Source: Brevundimonas intermedia (GTDB taxonomy: Bacteria; Pseudomonadota; Alphaproteobacteria; Caulobacterales; Caulobacteraceae). Taken from it: a DNA stretch of 64,000 bases. Positions 42,548 to 50,820 of the stretch are shown here, piece by piece. Position 1 is the first letter of the stretch; every line of letters starts with the position of its first letter. The position numbers and the translations under genes are program-made. Where the stretch lies: the NCBI RefSeq assembly GCF_027922165.1, contig NZ_BSFD01000001.1:468015-532014 (forward strand), written 5' to 3'. The notes beneath the pieces were generated by a model. That model was given only the letters and a program-made list of their open reading frames with translations. It had not been told where the DNA came from and did not search any database.

Positions 42548-43296
42548 ACGCCGCCCTGCGCCAGACCCTGTCCCCCGCCCGCAAGCCCTGCGGTTCACTG
42601 CGGGTCCAGATCGCCGGCGAGACCTGCGTGCTGCGCTGTTCCGGCGCCCTGTGGCTTCCAGCCTACCGCGCCCTGGTCGCGGCGGATCTGCACCTGGAGA
42701 AGGGCTCGGCCTTCGCCGCGCGCGGCCAGATGCTGCCGCCCTACGACAGCCGCGCCACCCTGGACAGGCTAGAGGCGGAAGTCGCGGAACTTCACCCGGC
42801 GATGGTCGTGCTTCTGGGCGACAGTTTTCACGATGCACGAGCCATCTCTCGGATGCCCCTCGACGATCGTGAGCGACTGGACCGGCTCTCCGCTGGGCGA
42901 GATTGGCTGTGGCTGGAGGGCAATCACGACCGTGAAGCCCTGGCGAACCAGGCCGGTCTTTCATCTCCTCTGCCCGGCCGGATCGTCGGCGATCTTACCC
43001 TGGGCGGCCTGCGGTTGACGCACGAACCCGAGGCGCTGACAGCGGCCGACGACCGCCACGGCGAGGTGGCGGGCCATCTCCATCCCGCGGCGCGCGTGGT
43101 CGGCTATGGCCGCGGCGTGCGACGCCCCTGTTTCGTCACCGACGGCTCACGGCTGCTCCTGCCCGCCTTCGGAGCCTTCACCGGCGGGCTCAACGTGCGC
43201 GATCCCGCCGTTTCGGGACTGTTCCTGAAGGAACCTCTCGCCGCCGTTCTCGGTCGCGACAAGGTCCACGCCATCGCCTGGTCCAGCCTGCCCTAA
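42544..43296 (+). CDS. pdeM: Ligase-associated metallophosphoesterase
   Basis: A 250-residue calcineurin-like phosphoesterase. Metal-binding motifs appear in order: AADLHLEKGSAFA, LLGDSFHDARA, LEGNHDREAL, THEP and AGHLHPAARV. PdeM was named as the endonuclease/phosphoesterase encoded beside Lhr-type helicases in the ligase-associated damage response. Its precise substrate is less certain. Its ATG overlaps the Lhr stop by 4 bases (ATGA), which supports coexpression. A short N-terminal extension of about 20 residues precedes the domain. Confidence 0.92.
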   Translation: MNAALRQTLSPARKPCGSLRVQIAGETCVLRCSGALWLPAYRALVAADLHLEKGSAFAARGQMLPPYDSRATLDRLEAEVAELHPAMVVLLGDSFHDARAISRMPLDDRERLDRLSAGRDWLWLEGNHDREALANQAGLSSPLPGRIVGDLTLGGLRLTHEPEALTAADDRHGEVAGHLHPAARVVGYGRGVRRPCFVTDGSRLLLPAFGAFTGGLNVRDPAVSGLFLKEPLAAVLGRDKVHAIAWSSLP

Positions 43297-43372
43297 GGCA
43301 GAGCACGCAGCCGCGACGTTCGTAAACGGTTCAGCATATCGCTTCACCGCATCTTGGGCAGGACCGGGCAGG

Positions 43373-43873
43373 ATGGCGTCATCACCGCCCTGGACGCCCT
43401 CCTCCATGCTCACGTCACGCCGCATCATCCTTGCCGCTCGCCTGTTGTTCGTTTTCGCCGCGACGGGCATGGCCGTTCTGATGCTCGGCCCGTTTCAGGG
43501 CCTGGAGCAGGCGTTCGGCTTGAACGACAAGGCCGCTCACGCCATCGCCTTCTACGGCGTTACGGTTGGCCTGTTCCTGATCTCCCCGACCCGCCGTCGC
43601 GATGATCTGGCCGTCTTCGTCATCGCCGCCGCGCTCGCCGCCGAAGGGTTGCAATTCTTCACAGGCCGCAGCGTCTCTGTGGGGGATTTCCTCGCCGGAG
43701 CCGGCGGGGCCGTGGCCGCCTGGCTGCCCGGGTTTGTCGAACAGGTGCGTCATGCCGCACGGCGCCACCCGAACCTCACGCTTGCTCAGGCGTCGGCCAT
43801 CAACCGTCGCCGTCGAGCGCGAGCCTCTGCCGTTCAAAATCCAGCGTCACCCGCGCGTATTCGCCGGACCTGA
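43373..43873 (+). CDS. VanZ-like membrane protein
   Basis: A protein of up to 166 residues with four likely membrane segments: IILAARLLFVFAATGMAVLM, the AAHAIAFYGVTVGLFLI region, VFVIAAALAAEGLQFF, and VGDFLAGAGGAVAAWLPGF. The pattern DKAAHAIAFYG (K-x-x-H), then EGLQFFTGRSVSVGDFLAGAGG matches the VanZ-like family, split here as two blocks. Function in Gram-negatives is unknown. A shorter start at 43406 (MLTSRRIILA) is equally plausible. The last 40 residues are basic and rich in Arg and Ala. It follows pdeM by 76 bases. Confidence 0.8.
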   Translation: MASSPPWTPSSMLTSRRIILAARLLFVFAATGMAVLMLGPFQGLEQAFGLNDKAAHAIAFYGVTVGLFLISPTRRRDDLAVFVIAAALAAEGLQFFTGRSVSVGDFLAGAGGAVAAWLPGFVEQVRHAARRHPNLTLAQASAINRRRRARASAVQNPASPARIRRT

Positions 43874-43953
43874 CACATTGACCTTGTCACGAGATACGAC
43901 TGTTTCTTCTCGCCGTTTACCGACGGTTTTCATGTCGCGGCTAAGTTGACGCC

Positions 43954-45756
43954 ATGACTCTCAGAACGAGACCGTTCATGCAGGCGGAAGCACAGCATAT
44001 CGACCCTTTCGCTGGCGGGGCGTTCGCGACCTCCGCCCCAGGGCCCATTGTCGCCCCGGACGTCACGGACCAGCTGGAAACGGCCCGCGCGCGGGTCGAG
44101 ACCCGTTTCTCCCACGCCGGACAACAGTTGGCCGGCTCGCTGGAGATGATCGGCGGCTTGATCGAGGCGCTTGACCGTCTGGGTCTGACGCTGAACGTCG
44201 ACTCGGTCTCACGGACCAGCAACGACCTGCTTTCAACCGCGTCGGGCCTCAGCGCCCTGCCGCAATCTCAGAAACGCCGCGTCGCCAACCTTGACCAGTT
44301 GAAGAACGCCAGCGCCTTGCTGGATGCAGACATCGACACGATGCGCACGACGCTGCGCTATCTGCGCGCCTTCGCCTTGAACGTGAAGATCACAGCCGGA
44401 TCGACCATCCGCGGAGCGGATGAATTCGCCGGCTTCGCCGACCGCATGTGCCAGCAACTGGACTTCGGCGTCACCCAACTGGACGAACTGGCCGACGAAC
44501 TGACACGCCTTCGCAATCAGCTCGACGGCGCCCTGACCTTCGAACAGGGTCTGGGCGGCAAGTACAAGCAGTTGATCCCCGCAGTGCCGGACAAGCTGAC
44601 GGTCGACGCCGAGACCTTGCGCGCCCACCACGCCCGCATCGCCGAGGTCGCGGCTTCGGTCGCCGCCATCGCACGGGACATACAGATGAAGGTCGGCAAG
44701 GCCTTGATGGCGCTGCAGATCGGCGACATCACCCGCCAGCGGATCGAGCACGTTCAACTCGGCATTCAGGTGTCGGCCCGCACTGTAGCCGAAGCGGATC
44801 TCTCGCCCGAGGCGCGCGACCGCGCCGAACGCCGACTGCTGCACATGGTCGCCGACCAGATGGCGGACATTGCCTCGGACTTCGAAGCCGAGGCCGCCAA
44901 GGTGACGCAGAACCTTGCAGGCATGGCCAAGGACACGACCCAGTTGATGGTCATACACGGCCTGTCCGACAACGGCGGCGACCTTCGCGACCTCGAAGTC
45001 AGCCTCGGTCGCGCCGGCCTTCTGGTGAACGACGTCACAGCGGCCATGACCAATGCGCAGAGGATCAGCGGCGAGACCGTATCGTCGGTCGAGGCGCTGG
45101 CGCGGCGTGTTGACGCCATCCAGAAGGTCAAGCGCGACATTCAGCAGATGGCGATCAACAGCAGCCTGCGCTGCAACCGGCTCGGCGAGATCGGCAAACC
45201 GCTCAGCGTCATCGCCATCGAATTAAGCAGCCACGCCAGCCATCTGGAAGACGCCGCAGACCAGACCCTGGGTTCGCTGAAGTCCCTGGCCGAACTGGCG
45301 CACAGTGTTTCGGAAGACGAACCCGAAGGCGCCCGGCTCGACGCGGGCCGGCTCAATAGCGTGCACGAGGATCTGCGCCGCGCGGCCGACGTGGTCGAAA
45401 AGGATCTGGTCGGGCTGGGCGCTCAGGGCGAGGCGACCGCAAGGTCTCTGGCCCAGGCCGCCGACCAGTTGGGTCTCAAGGAAGATCTGGGCGACGCCCT
45501 GCATGCCGCCGCTGTCGCCCTGGCCGAGGCGGCGGGGCCCGTCGTTGATGACCTGACCGATATCTCTGGAGTGGTGGACGCCGCCCTGACCGAGATCGGC
45601 CGCTGCTACACCATGGCGCGCGAGCGGACCATCCACGCGGCTCACGCCGTTTTCAGCGAGGCCGACCGCATCGAAACCCAGCAGGATAACGCCACGGTGG
45701 ACGCGCCGATCGAGCTCGCCGAGGCTGTCGACGAATTCGACGACCTGCTGTTCTGA
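43954..45756 (+). CDS. Soluble coiled-coil protein with a degenerate chemoreceptor hairpin
   Basis: A 600-residue protein without membrane segments or signal peptide, almost wholly helical with heptad patterns. Around residues 385-425 is a segment like the chemoreceptor signalling tip: IQQMAINSSLRCNR, then LGEIGKPLSVIAIELSSHA aligns with the receptor's NLLALNAA...[19 protein letters not shown]. One heptad is missing and the key CheA/CheW contacts differ. The remainder holds AGSTIRGADEFAGFA and IGDITRQRIEHV, also found in MCP-like or methylation-helix contexts. The C-terminus is acidic (DAPIELAEAVDEFDD). It converges on cheB at the end of the che operon. I infer a receptor-derived accessory protein. 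Confidence 0.7.
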   Translation: MTLRTRPFMQAEAQHIDPFAGGAFATSAPGPIVAPDVTDQLETARARVETRFSHAGQQLAGSLEMIGGLIEALDRLGLTLNVDSVSRTSNDLLSTASGLSALPQSQKRRVANLDQLKNASALLDADIDTMRTTLRYLRAFALNVKITAGSTIRGADEFAGFADRMCQQLDFGVTQLDELADELTRLRNQLDGALTFEQGLGGKYKQLIPAVPDKLTVDAETLRAHHARIAEVAASVAAIARDIQMKVGKALMALQIGDITRQRIEHVQLGIQVSARTVAEADLSPEARDRAERRLLHMVADQMADIASDFEAEAAKVTQNLAGMAKDTTQLMVIHGLSDNGGDLRDLEVSLGRAGLLVNDVTAAMTNAQRISGETVSSVEALARRVDAIQKVKRDIQQMAINSSLRCNRLGEIGKPLSVIAIELSSHASHLEDAADQTLGSLKSLAELAHSVSEDEPEGARLDAGRLNSVHEDLRRAADVVEKDLVGLGAQGEATARSLAQAADQLGLKEDLGDALHAAAVALAEAAGPVVDDLTDISGVVDAALTEIGRCYTMARERTIHAAHAVFSEADRIETQQDNATVDAPIELAEAVDEFDDLLF

Positions 45757-45762
45757 AACCAA

Positions 45763-45794
45763 GACGCCTGCGATACGCCCGTGTCGCAGGCGTC
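45763..45794. terminator. Hairpin between convergent receptor-like gene and cheB
   Basis: An 11-bp perfect stem (GACGCCTGCGA at 45763-45773 with TCGCAGGCGTC at 45784-45794) and a 10-base loop, in the 46-base gap between convergent stops. There is no T-run, but its position supports a shared terminator. Confidence 0.6.
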
Positions 45795-45802
45795 GACCCA
45801 GT

Positions 45803-46879
45803 CTATCTGGACCGATCCACGGCCATGATCTCGCGGGCGATATGCTCCAGCGCCATCACCTTCTGGGCGGCGCCGCGTGCAATGGCTTCCTTGGGCATGC
45901 CGAAGACGATCGAGGTCGCCTCGTCCTGCGCCACCGTCGTGGCGCCGGCCTCCTTCAGCTCGAGCAGACCGCGGGCGCCATCGTCGCCCATGCCCGTCAT
46001 GATCACGCCCATGGCGTTTTTGCCGGCCGCACGGGCGGCGGAGCGGAACAGGACATCGACGGAGGGGCGGTGACGCGACACGGGCGGGCCATCCTTGATC
46101 GCCACCTGATAGCGCGCACCGTGGCGTTCCAGCAGCATATGTTTGTCGCCCGGCGCGATCAGGACGTGCCCCCGCAGGACGGGGTCGCCGTGTTGGGCCT
46201 CCTTCACCTCAACCTCGCACAGGCTGTTGAGCCGCTTCGAGAAGGCGGCGGTGAAGCCTGCCGGCATGTGCTGGACGATGATGATGCCCGGCGCATTGGC
46301 CGGCAGGGCCTGAAGCACCTCGCGCAGCGCCTCGGTGCCGCCCGTCGAGGCGCCCAGACAGGCGACCATCTCGGTGGTGCGGGCCATGGCGGCGCCCGTC
46401 GGGGGCGGCAACATGGCGTCGGCGGTCAGTTTCGTGCCCGGATCCAGGCTGCGCGTCGTGGTGCGCCGCGCGCCCAACCGCGCGCGCGCCGCCGCCTTGA
46501 CCACGTCGCGGATACGATCGGCGCTCTCGGCCAGATGATCCGCCGCCCCGATGCGCGGCTTCAGGATGATATCGACTGCGCCGGCTTCCAGCGCCTGCAT
46601 CAGGGTCTCGGAACCGGCCTCGGTCAGGGACGAACACATGACCACCGGGATCGGCCGCTGGGCCATAAGTTTGCGCAGGAAGGTGATGCCGTCCATGCGC
46701 GGCATCTCGACGTCCAGGGTGATGACGTCCGGAACGTCCTCGGCGATACGGCGTGCGGCCACGAAGGGATCGGAGGCCACGCCCATGACCTCGATGCCGG
46801 GATCGGCGGAAAGAACATCGACCAGGGTCTGGCGAACGCTGGCCGAGTCGTCGATGACCAGGACGCGGACCTTGGGCAT
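45803..46879 (-). CDS. cheB: Chemotaxis protein-glutamate methylesterase CheB
   Basis: A 358-residue response-regulator methylesterase that removes methyl groups from receptor glutamates. The N-terminal receiver has the phosphorylated aspartate in [14 protein letters not shown]. The catalytic domain contains the active serine in [10 protein letters not shown], the histidine in QHMPAGFT and the aspartate in [10 protein letters not shown]. The linker is about 40 residues and slightly proline-rich. It follows cheR by 4 bases and is the last gene of the che operon, with a hairpin just after its stop. Confidence 0.97.
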   Translation of the reverse strand: MPKVRVLVIDDSASVRQTLVDVLSADPGIEVMGVASDPFVAARRIAEDVPDVITLDVEMPRMDGITFLRKLMAQRPIPVVMCSSLTEAGSETLMQALEAGAVDIILKPRIGAADHLAESADRIRDVVKAAARARLGARRTTTRSLDPGTKLTADAMLPPPTGAAMARTTEMVACLGASTGGTEALREVLQALPANAPGIIIVQHMPAGFTAAFSKRLNSLCEVEVKEAQHGDPVLRGHVLIAPGDKHMLLERHGARYQVAIKDGPPVSRHRPSVDVLFRSAARAAGKNAMGVIMTGMGDDGARGLLELKEAGATTVAQDEATSIVFGMPKEAIARGAAQKVMALEHIAREIMAVDRSR

Positions 46880-46883
46880 GGGA

Positions 46884-47744
46884 TCAGATCTTTCTGAAGA
46901 CGGTGTTGGCCACAGTGACCAGGGGCAGTTCGATACCGGTGATGCTCTCGGAATGACCGATGAACAGATGGCCGCCGCGCTTCAGCCGTTCGCACAGACG
47001 GTTCAGAACCTTGGCTTGGGTCTGTTTGTCGAAATAGATCATGACGTTCCGGCACATGATCATGTCGAACGGATCACCGACCGAATAGGTCTCGTCCATC
47101 AGATTGACCCGCGCCAGAGATAGTTTTGCCCGCAACGAAGGATGGATGCGGCCCTCGCGGCGGGCGCCGTCTCGCGCGGTCATGACCCAGCGCCGCATGT
47201 CGGCGGGCACGGGCGTCAGCATCTCGCTGGGATAGACGCCGCGCAGCGCCGTCTCAAGCACATCGGTCGACAGGTCCGTGCCCAGGATCTGATAGTCCGG
47301 CCCACCCTGCTCGTCGGCGAACTTCTGCATCACCATGGCCATGGTGTAGGGCTCGGCCCCCATCGAACAGGCGGCGCTCCAGGCGCGTATCCGGCGTACG
47401 CCCGAGGCCTTGAGTTCGGGCAAGACCTGGCTGGCCATATAGTCGAAGTGCCGCGGCTCGCGGAAGAAGTCGGTCTTGTTGGTCGTCACCGCGTCGATCA
47501 GGAAAACCGACTCGGCCTCCAGCCCGTCTTCCTTAAACAGGTAGTCGCAGTAGTCGTCGAAGGTCGGGTGGCCCGTGCTGCGCAGACGACGCCGCAGCCG
47601 CCCTTCCAGCATGGTGCGCTTCGACGAGGGCATCTTGATGCCGCTATAGTCGTAGATGTACCTCGCCAGACGCTCGAAATTGCGGGCGCTGATCTGATCG
47701 ATGATCGGGACGGACTGTTCTAGCGCCGCTTGTGACAAGGCCAT
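46884..47744 (-). CDS. cheR: Chemotaxis protein methyltransferase CheR
   Basis: A 286-residue SAM-dependent methyltransferase that methylates glutamates of chemoreceptors. The N-terminal helical domain ([17 protein letters not shown]) is followed by the SAM-binding domain with [31 protein letters not shown] and [14 protein letters not shown]. No TPR domain is attached. It is 27 bases from the first cheW and 4 bases from cheB. As the receptor C-termini here do not end in an NWETF-type pentapeptide, CheR probably works without tethering. Confidence 0.97.
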   Translation of the reverse strand: MALSQAALEQSVPIIDQISARNFERLARYIYDYSGIKMPSSKRTMLEGRLRRRLRSTGHPTFDDYCDYLFKEDGLEAESVFLIDAVTTNKTDFFREPRHFDYMASQVLPELKASGVRRIRAWSAACSMGAEPYTMAMVMQKFADEQGGPDYQILGTDLSTDVLETALRGVYPSEMLTPVPADMRRWVMTARDGARREGRIHPSLRAKLSLARVNLMDETYSVGDPFDMIMCRNVMIYFDKQTQAKVLNRLCERLKRGGHLFIGHSESITGIELPLVTVANTVFRKI

Positions 47745-47771
47745 GCTCTTTCAGTAAGCTTTCAGCGACCG

Positions 47772-48263
47772 TCAGGCCGCGCGTTCGACGTCGGAGAAGG
47801 ACGCCAGCGAGACGGCGTCAGTGCTGGACAGCAGCCGCCCCAGGTCGATCAGGACGACGAAATCCCCCGGCCGCCTCACCACGCCCGAGATATAGTCCGA
47901 GCGCCATTTGACTCCGATGTCGGGCGACGGCTCGATCTGGTCGGCGCTGAACACTGTGACCTCGAACACCCGGTCGGCGACCAGGCCCAGGCTCAGGGTT
48001 CGGTCTTCCAGCGGGATATCCAGCACCAGGATGCGGGTGTTCAACGTCGGTTCGACCGCCGCCATGCCCAGGCGGATCCTCAGATCCGCCGTCGGCACGC
48101 CCCGGCCCCGCACATCCGTCAGGCCCAGCAGATAGTCGGGGCCGTTAGGGATGCGCGAAGGCGGGTGATAGGTCAGGATTTCCCGCACCAGCCCGACCGG
48201 AGCGGCGAAGACCTCGTCGCCCAGGCCGAAGGTGACATACTGGCCCTCGGCCGCTTCAGCCAT
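47772..48263 (-). CDS. cheW: CheW coupling protein (copy 1 of the duplicated pair)
   Basis: A 163-residue CheW that links receptors to CheA. It shows YVTFGLGDEVFAAPVGLVRE at the start, LTDVRGRGVPTADLR in the middle, and VLVADRVFEV-like GLVADRVFEVTVF. It is about 88 percent identical, by eye, to the copy at 50329-50820, including the last residues (DAVSLASFSDVERAA against DAVSLGGFSNIDRAA). Its ATG shares one base with the stop of the preceding receptor gene. Both copies are longer than E. coli CheW by no more than a few residues, so both should function. Confidence 0.95.
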   Translation of the reverse strand: MAEAAEGQYVTFGLGDEVFAAPVGLVREILTYHPPSRIPNGPDYLLGLTDVRGRGVPTADLRIRLGMAAVEPTLNTRILVLDIPLEDRTLSLGLVADRVFEVTVFSADQIEPSPDIGVKWRSDYISGVVRRPGDFVVLIDLGRLLSSTDAVSLASFSDVERAA

Positions 48264-49282
48264 CAGGCGCTCTCCCGGAAGTCCATGTCCTCGGCGTCCG
48301 CGCCGCCCGTGGCCATGTCCAGGGCGAAGCCCTTGGCGCGGGCCTGTTGGGCGTGCACCGCCGGCTTGACCGGCGCGGCCTTGGCGACCGGACGGCCGGC
48401 CGGCTTGGCGGCGGACTTGAAGGTCGAGGCGCGGGCCGGAGCACGGGCGCCGGCGGCGTCGGTGCGGAAGAAGGCGATCGAGGTCTGCAGTTCTTCGGCC
48501 TGGGCCGCCAGTTCCTCGGAGGTGGCCGACATCTGCTCGGACGCGCCGGCGTTCTGCTGGGTCACCTTGTCCAGTTGCTGGATCGCCTCGTTGATCTGGC
48601 TGGCGCCGACGTCCTGCTCGCGGCAGGCGGCGCTGATCTCGGACACCAGTTCGGCCGTCTTGCGGATGTCCGGCACCAGGCGTTGCAGCATCTCGCCGGC
48701 TTCCTGGGCGGCCTTGACCGTGTCGCCCGACACGGCGCCGATCTCGGCGGCGGCCGTCTGGCTGCGTTCGGCCAGCTTGCGCACTTCCGAGGCGACGACG
48801 GCGAAGCCCTTGCCGTGCTCCCCGGCGCGGGCGGCCTCGACCGCCGCGTTCAGGGCCAGCAGATCGGTCTGACGGGCGATCTCCTGCACGATGCCGATCT
48901 TGTCGGCGATGGTGCGCATGGCGTCGACGGCGCGGTTGACCGCCTCGCCGCTGGCCTCGGCGTCCTTGGACGACTGGCGCGAGATCTTCTCGGTCTGGGC
49001 GGCGTTGTCGGCGTTCTGTTTGATGTTGGCGGCCATCTCCTCCATCGAGGCCGAGGCCTGTTCGGCGGCGGCGGCCTGTTCGGTCGCGCCCTGGCTCATC
49101 TGTTCCGAGGTGGCCGACAGTTCCTGGCTGCCGGCCGAGACATTGTCGGCTGCCGATAGGGCGTCGCCGACCACGCCGCGCAGGCGTTCGACCATGGACT
49201 GAAGCGAGAGGCCCAGTGTGTCCTTGTCCGACAGCGGCTTGGGCTGGACCGTCAGGTCGCCCTGGGCGATCTCGTCCGCCAT
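47772..49282 (-). repeat. Duplicated mcp tail + cheW block, copy 1 (copy 2 at 50329-51857)
   Basis: From the last HAMP-like repeat of the receptor through the end of cheW, this block repeats the one at 50329-51857 in the same orientation, about 2.55 kb apart. Long stretches are identical at DNA level, for example across the receptor tip around 48840 and 51420. The N-terminal sensory parts of the two receptors are unrelated, so the block was duplicated or is kept alike by gene conversion. Confidence 0.85.
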
Positions 49283-50296
49283 CGCAGCGGTGATCCTCAG
49301 ATTGACGACCATTCTTTCCAGAGAAATGCCCAAGGTGTCCTTGTCCGACATAGGCTTGGGCTGAACGCTCAGGTCGCCGTTGGCGATCTCGTCCGCCATC
49401 GCGGCCGTGCCTCTCAGGTTTCCGACCATCCTCTGCAGGGAAAGCCCCAAGGTATCCTTGTCCGACAGCGGCTTGGGCTGGACGCTCAGGTCGCCTTGGG
49501 CGATTTCGTCGGCCATGGCGGCCGTGGCCTTCAGGTTGGCGGTCATCCGGTTGACCGTCACGACCAGATCCTTGATCTCATCGTTGGTCGTCACGACGAC
49601 GTCCTGGTTCAGATCGCCGATGGCGACCGCGTCGATCGCCGTCGAAATCTTGCGCAGACCCAGGGTGACGGTGCGCGAAATCCACAGGGCCGCGACCACG
49701 CCGATGACCAGACCCGCTATGACCAGAGCAATGAACAGGGTGCGCGCGTCGGCGAACACCTTGTCGCCTTCAAGGCTGGCGGCCTGGCCGCCTTCGACAT
49801 TGAGCTCCACCAGCTTGACCAAGTCCGCAGACAGATCGTCGTAGAGCGGTTTGCTGGCCAGCATGGACTGGGCCGCCGCATCGTTCTGATTGACGCGGGA
49901 CAGGCTGAGCATCCGCTCTCCGTCCTGCAAATAGCGTTCATATTTGTCCGCGAACCGATTGTAGAGATCCCGTTCCGAGTCCGACGAAATCAGGGGTTCG
50001 TATTTCGCACGGCCGGTTTTGATCGCATCCAGCGTCGCAGAGATGTCCTTCTCTACAGCCGCCATGCGGACCGGATCGGTCGATGTGATATGCGCATACT
50101 GCTGCGCGCGCAGGTCCGAGGTCGCCGTGTTGATGCGATGGATCGCATCGATGCTCGGCATCCAGTTCTCGGTAATGATCGTCGACTGGTCGTTGACGTT
50201 GCTCATCTTCATGACGCCGACGATCCCCAGGATCATCGAAATCGCCAGGACCGCAGCGAAGGCGCCGGCCAGCTTCATCTTAATCGTAGCGCGCAT
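48263..50296 (-). CDS. Methyl-accepting chemotaxis protein with three extra HAMP-like repeats
   Basis: A 677-residue receptor. Membrane segments lie near residues 9-30 and 187-207, bracketing a four-helix-bundle periplasmic domain. A HAMP domain follows ([20 protein letters not shown]). Then come three 39-residue repeats (261-377) starting [16 protein letters not shown] or a close variant. The signalling domain has the hairpin tip [20 protein letters not shown] and [20 protein letters not shown]. The C-terminal tail is rich in Ala, Lys and Pro and ends DFRESA, without a CheR-binding pentapeptide. Its C-terminal half is nearly identical to the second receptor. The ligand is unknown. Confidence 0.95.
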   Translation of the reverse strand: MRATIKMKLAGAFAAVLAISMILGIVGVMKMSNVNDQSTIITENWMPSIDAIHRINTATSDLRAQQYAHITSTDPVRMAAVEKDISATLDAIKTGRAKYEPLISSDSERDLYNRFADKYERYLQDGERMLSLSRVNQNDAAAQSMLASKPLYDDLSADLVKLVELNVEGGQAASLEGDKVFADARTLFIALVIAGLVIGVVAALWISRTVTLGLRKISTAIDAVAIGDLNQDVVVTTNDEIKDLVVTVNRMTANLKATAAMADEIAQGDLSVQPKPLSDKDTLGLSLQRMVGNLRGTAAMADEIANGDLSVQPKPMSDKDTLGISLERMVVNLRITAAMADEIAQGDLTVQPKPLSDKDTLGLSLQSMVERLRGVVGDALSAADNVSAGSQELSATSEQMSQGATEQAAAAEQASASMEEMAANIKQNADNAAQTEKISRQSSKDAEASGEAVNRAVDAMRTIADKIGIVQEIARQTDLLALNAAVEAARAGEHGKGFAVVASEVRKLAERSQTAAAEIGAVSGDTVKAAQEAGEMLQRLVPDIRKTAELVSEISAACREQDVGASQINEAIQQLDKVTQQNAGASEQMSATSEELAAQAEELQTSIAFFRTDAAGARAPARASTFKSAAKPAGRPVAKAAPVKPAVHAQQARAKGFALDMATGGADAEDMDFRESA
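49166..49516 (-). repeat. Three tandem 117-bp repeats encoding HAMP-like units
   Basis: Three consecutive 117-bp units encode 39 residues each, beginning [26 protein letters not shown] and [13 protein letters not shown]. Every unit has the [12 protein letters not shown] or [12 protein letters not shown] core. The second receptor (50820-52637) has one such unit at the same place, so the array probably grew by unequal exchange. Confidence 0.85.
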
Positions 50297-50328
50297 TGTT
50301 ATGCTCTTTCAGGGAAAGGCCGGGGCCG

Positions 50329-50820
50329 TCAGGCCGCGCGGTCGATGTTGGAGAAGCCCCCCAGAGAGACGGCGTCCGTGCTGGACAGCAGTCGGGGCAG
50401 GTCGATCAGCACCACAAAGCCGTCGTCGCGGCGCACGACGCCGGAAATATAGTCCGAGCGCCATTTGACGCCGATGTCGGGCGAGGGCTCGATCTGGTCC
50501 GCGGTGAAGGCCGTGACTTCGAACACCCGGTCGGCGACCAGGCCCAGGCTCAGCACCCGGTCCTCCAGCGGAATGTCCAGCACCAGGATACGGGTGTTCA
50601 GCGTCGGTTCGACCGCCGCCATGCCCAGGCGGACCCGCAGATCCGCCGTCGGCACCCCTTGCCCCCGCACGTCCGTCAGGCCCATCAGATAGTCCGGGCT
50701 GTTCGGGATGCGCGAGGGAGCCTGATAGGTCAGGATCTCGCGCACCAGACCGACCGGGGCGGCGAAGACCTCGTCGCCCAGGCCGAAGCTGACATACTGG
50801 CCCTCAAAGGCGCCGGACAT
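50329..50820 (-). CDS. cheW: CheW coupling protein (copy 2 of the duplicated pair)
   Basis: A 163-residue CheW closely matching the copy at 47772-48263. Key segments are YVSFGLGDEVFAAPVGLVRE, LTDVRGQGVPTADLRVRLG and GLVADRVFEVTAF. It differs mainly at its first ten residues ([10 protein letters not shown] against [10 protein letters not shown]) and in several conservative changes. The ATG shares a base with the stop of the receptor at 50820-52637 (TGATG). The next receptor starts 33 bases after its stop. Carrying three CheW proteins in one operon suggests different receptor-kinase array geometries, or simple redundancy. Confidence 0.95.
   Translation of the reverse strand: MSGAFEGQYVSFGLGDEVFAAPVGLVREILTYQAPSRIPNSPDYLMGLTDVRGQGVPTADLRVRLGMAAVEPTLNTRILVLDIPLEDRVLSLGLVADRVFEVTAFTADQIEPSPDIGVKWRSDYISGVVRRDDGFVVLIDLPRLLSSTDAVSLGGFSNIDRAA

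Noticed and set aside
43954..45756. Calling the soluble coiled-coil protein an ordinary cytoplasmic chemoreceptor
   Set aside because: The tip lacks a heptad and most CheA/CheW contact residues, so a functional signalling domain cannot be claimed.
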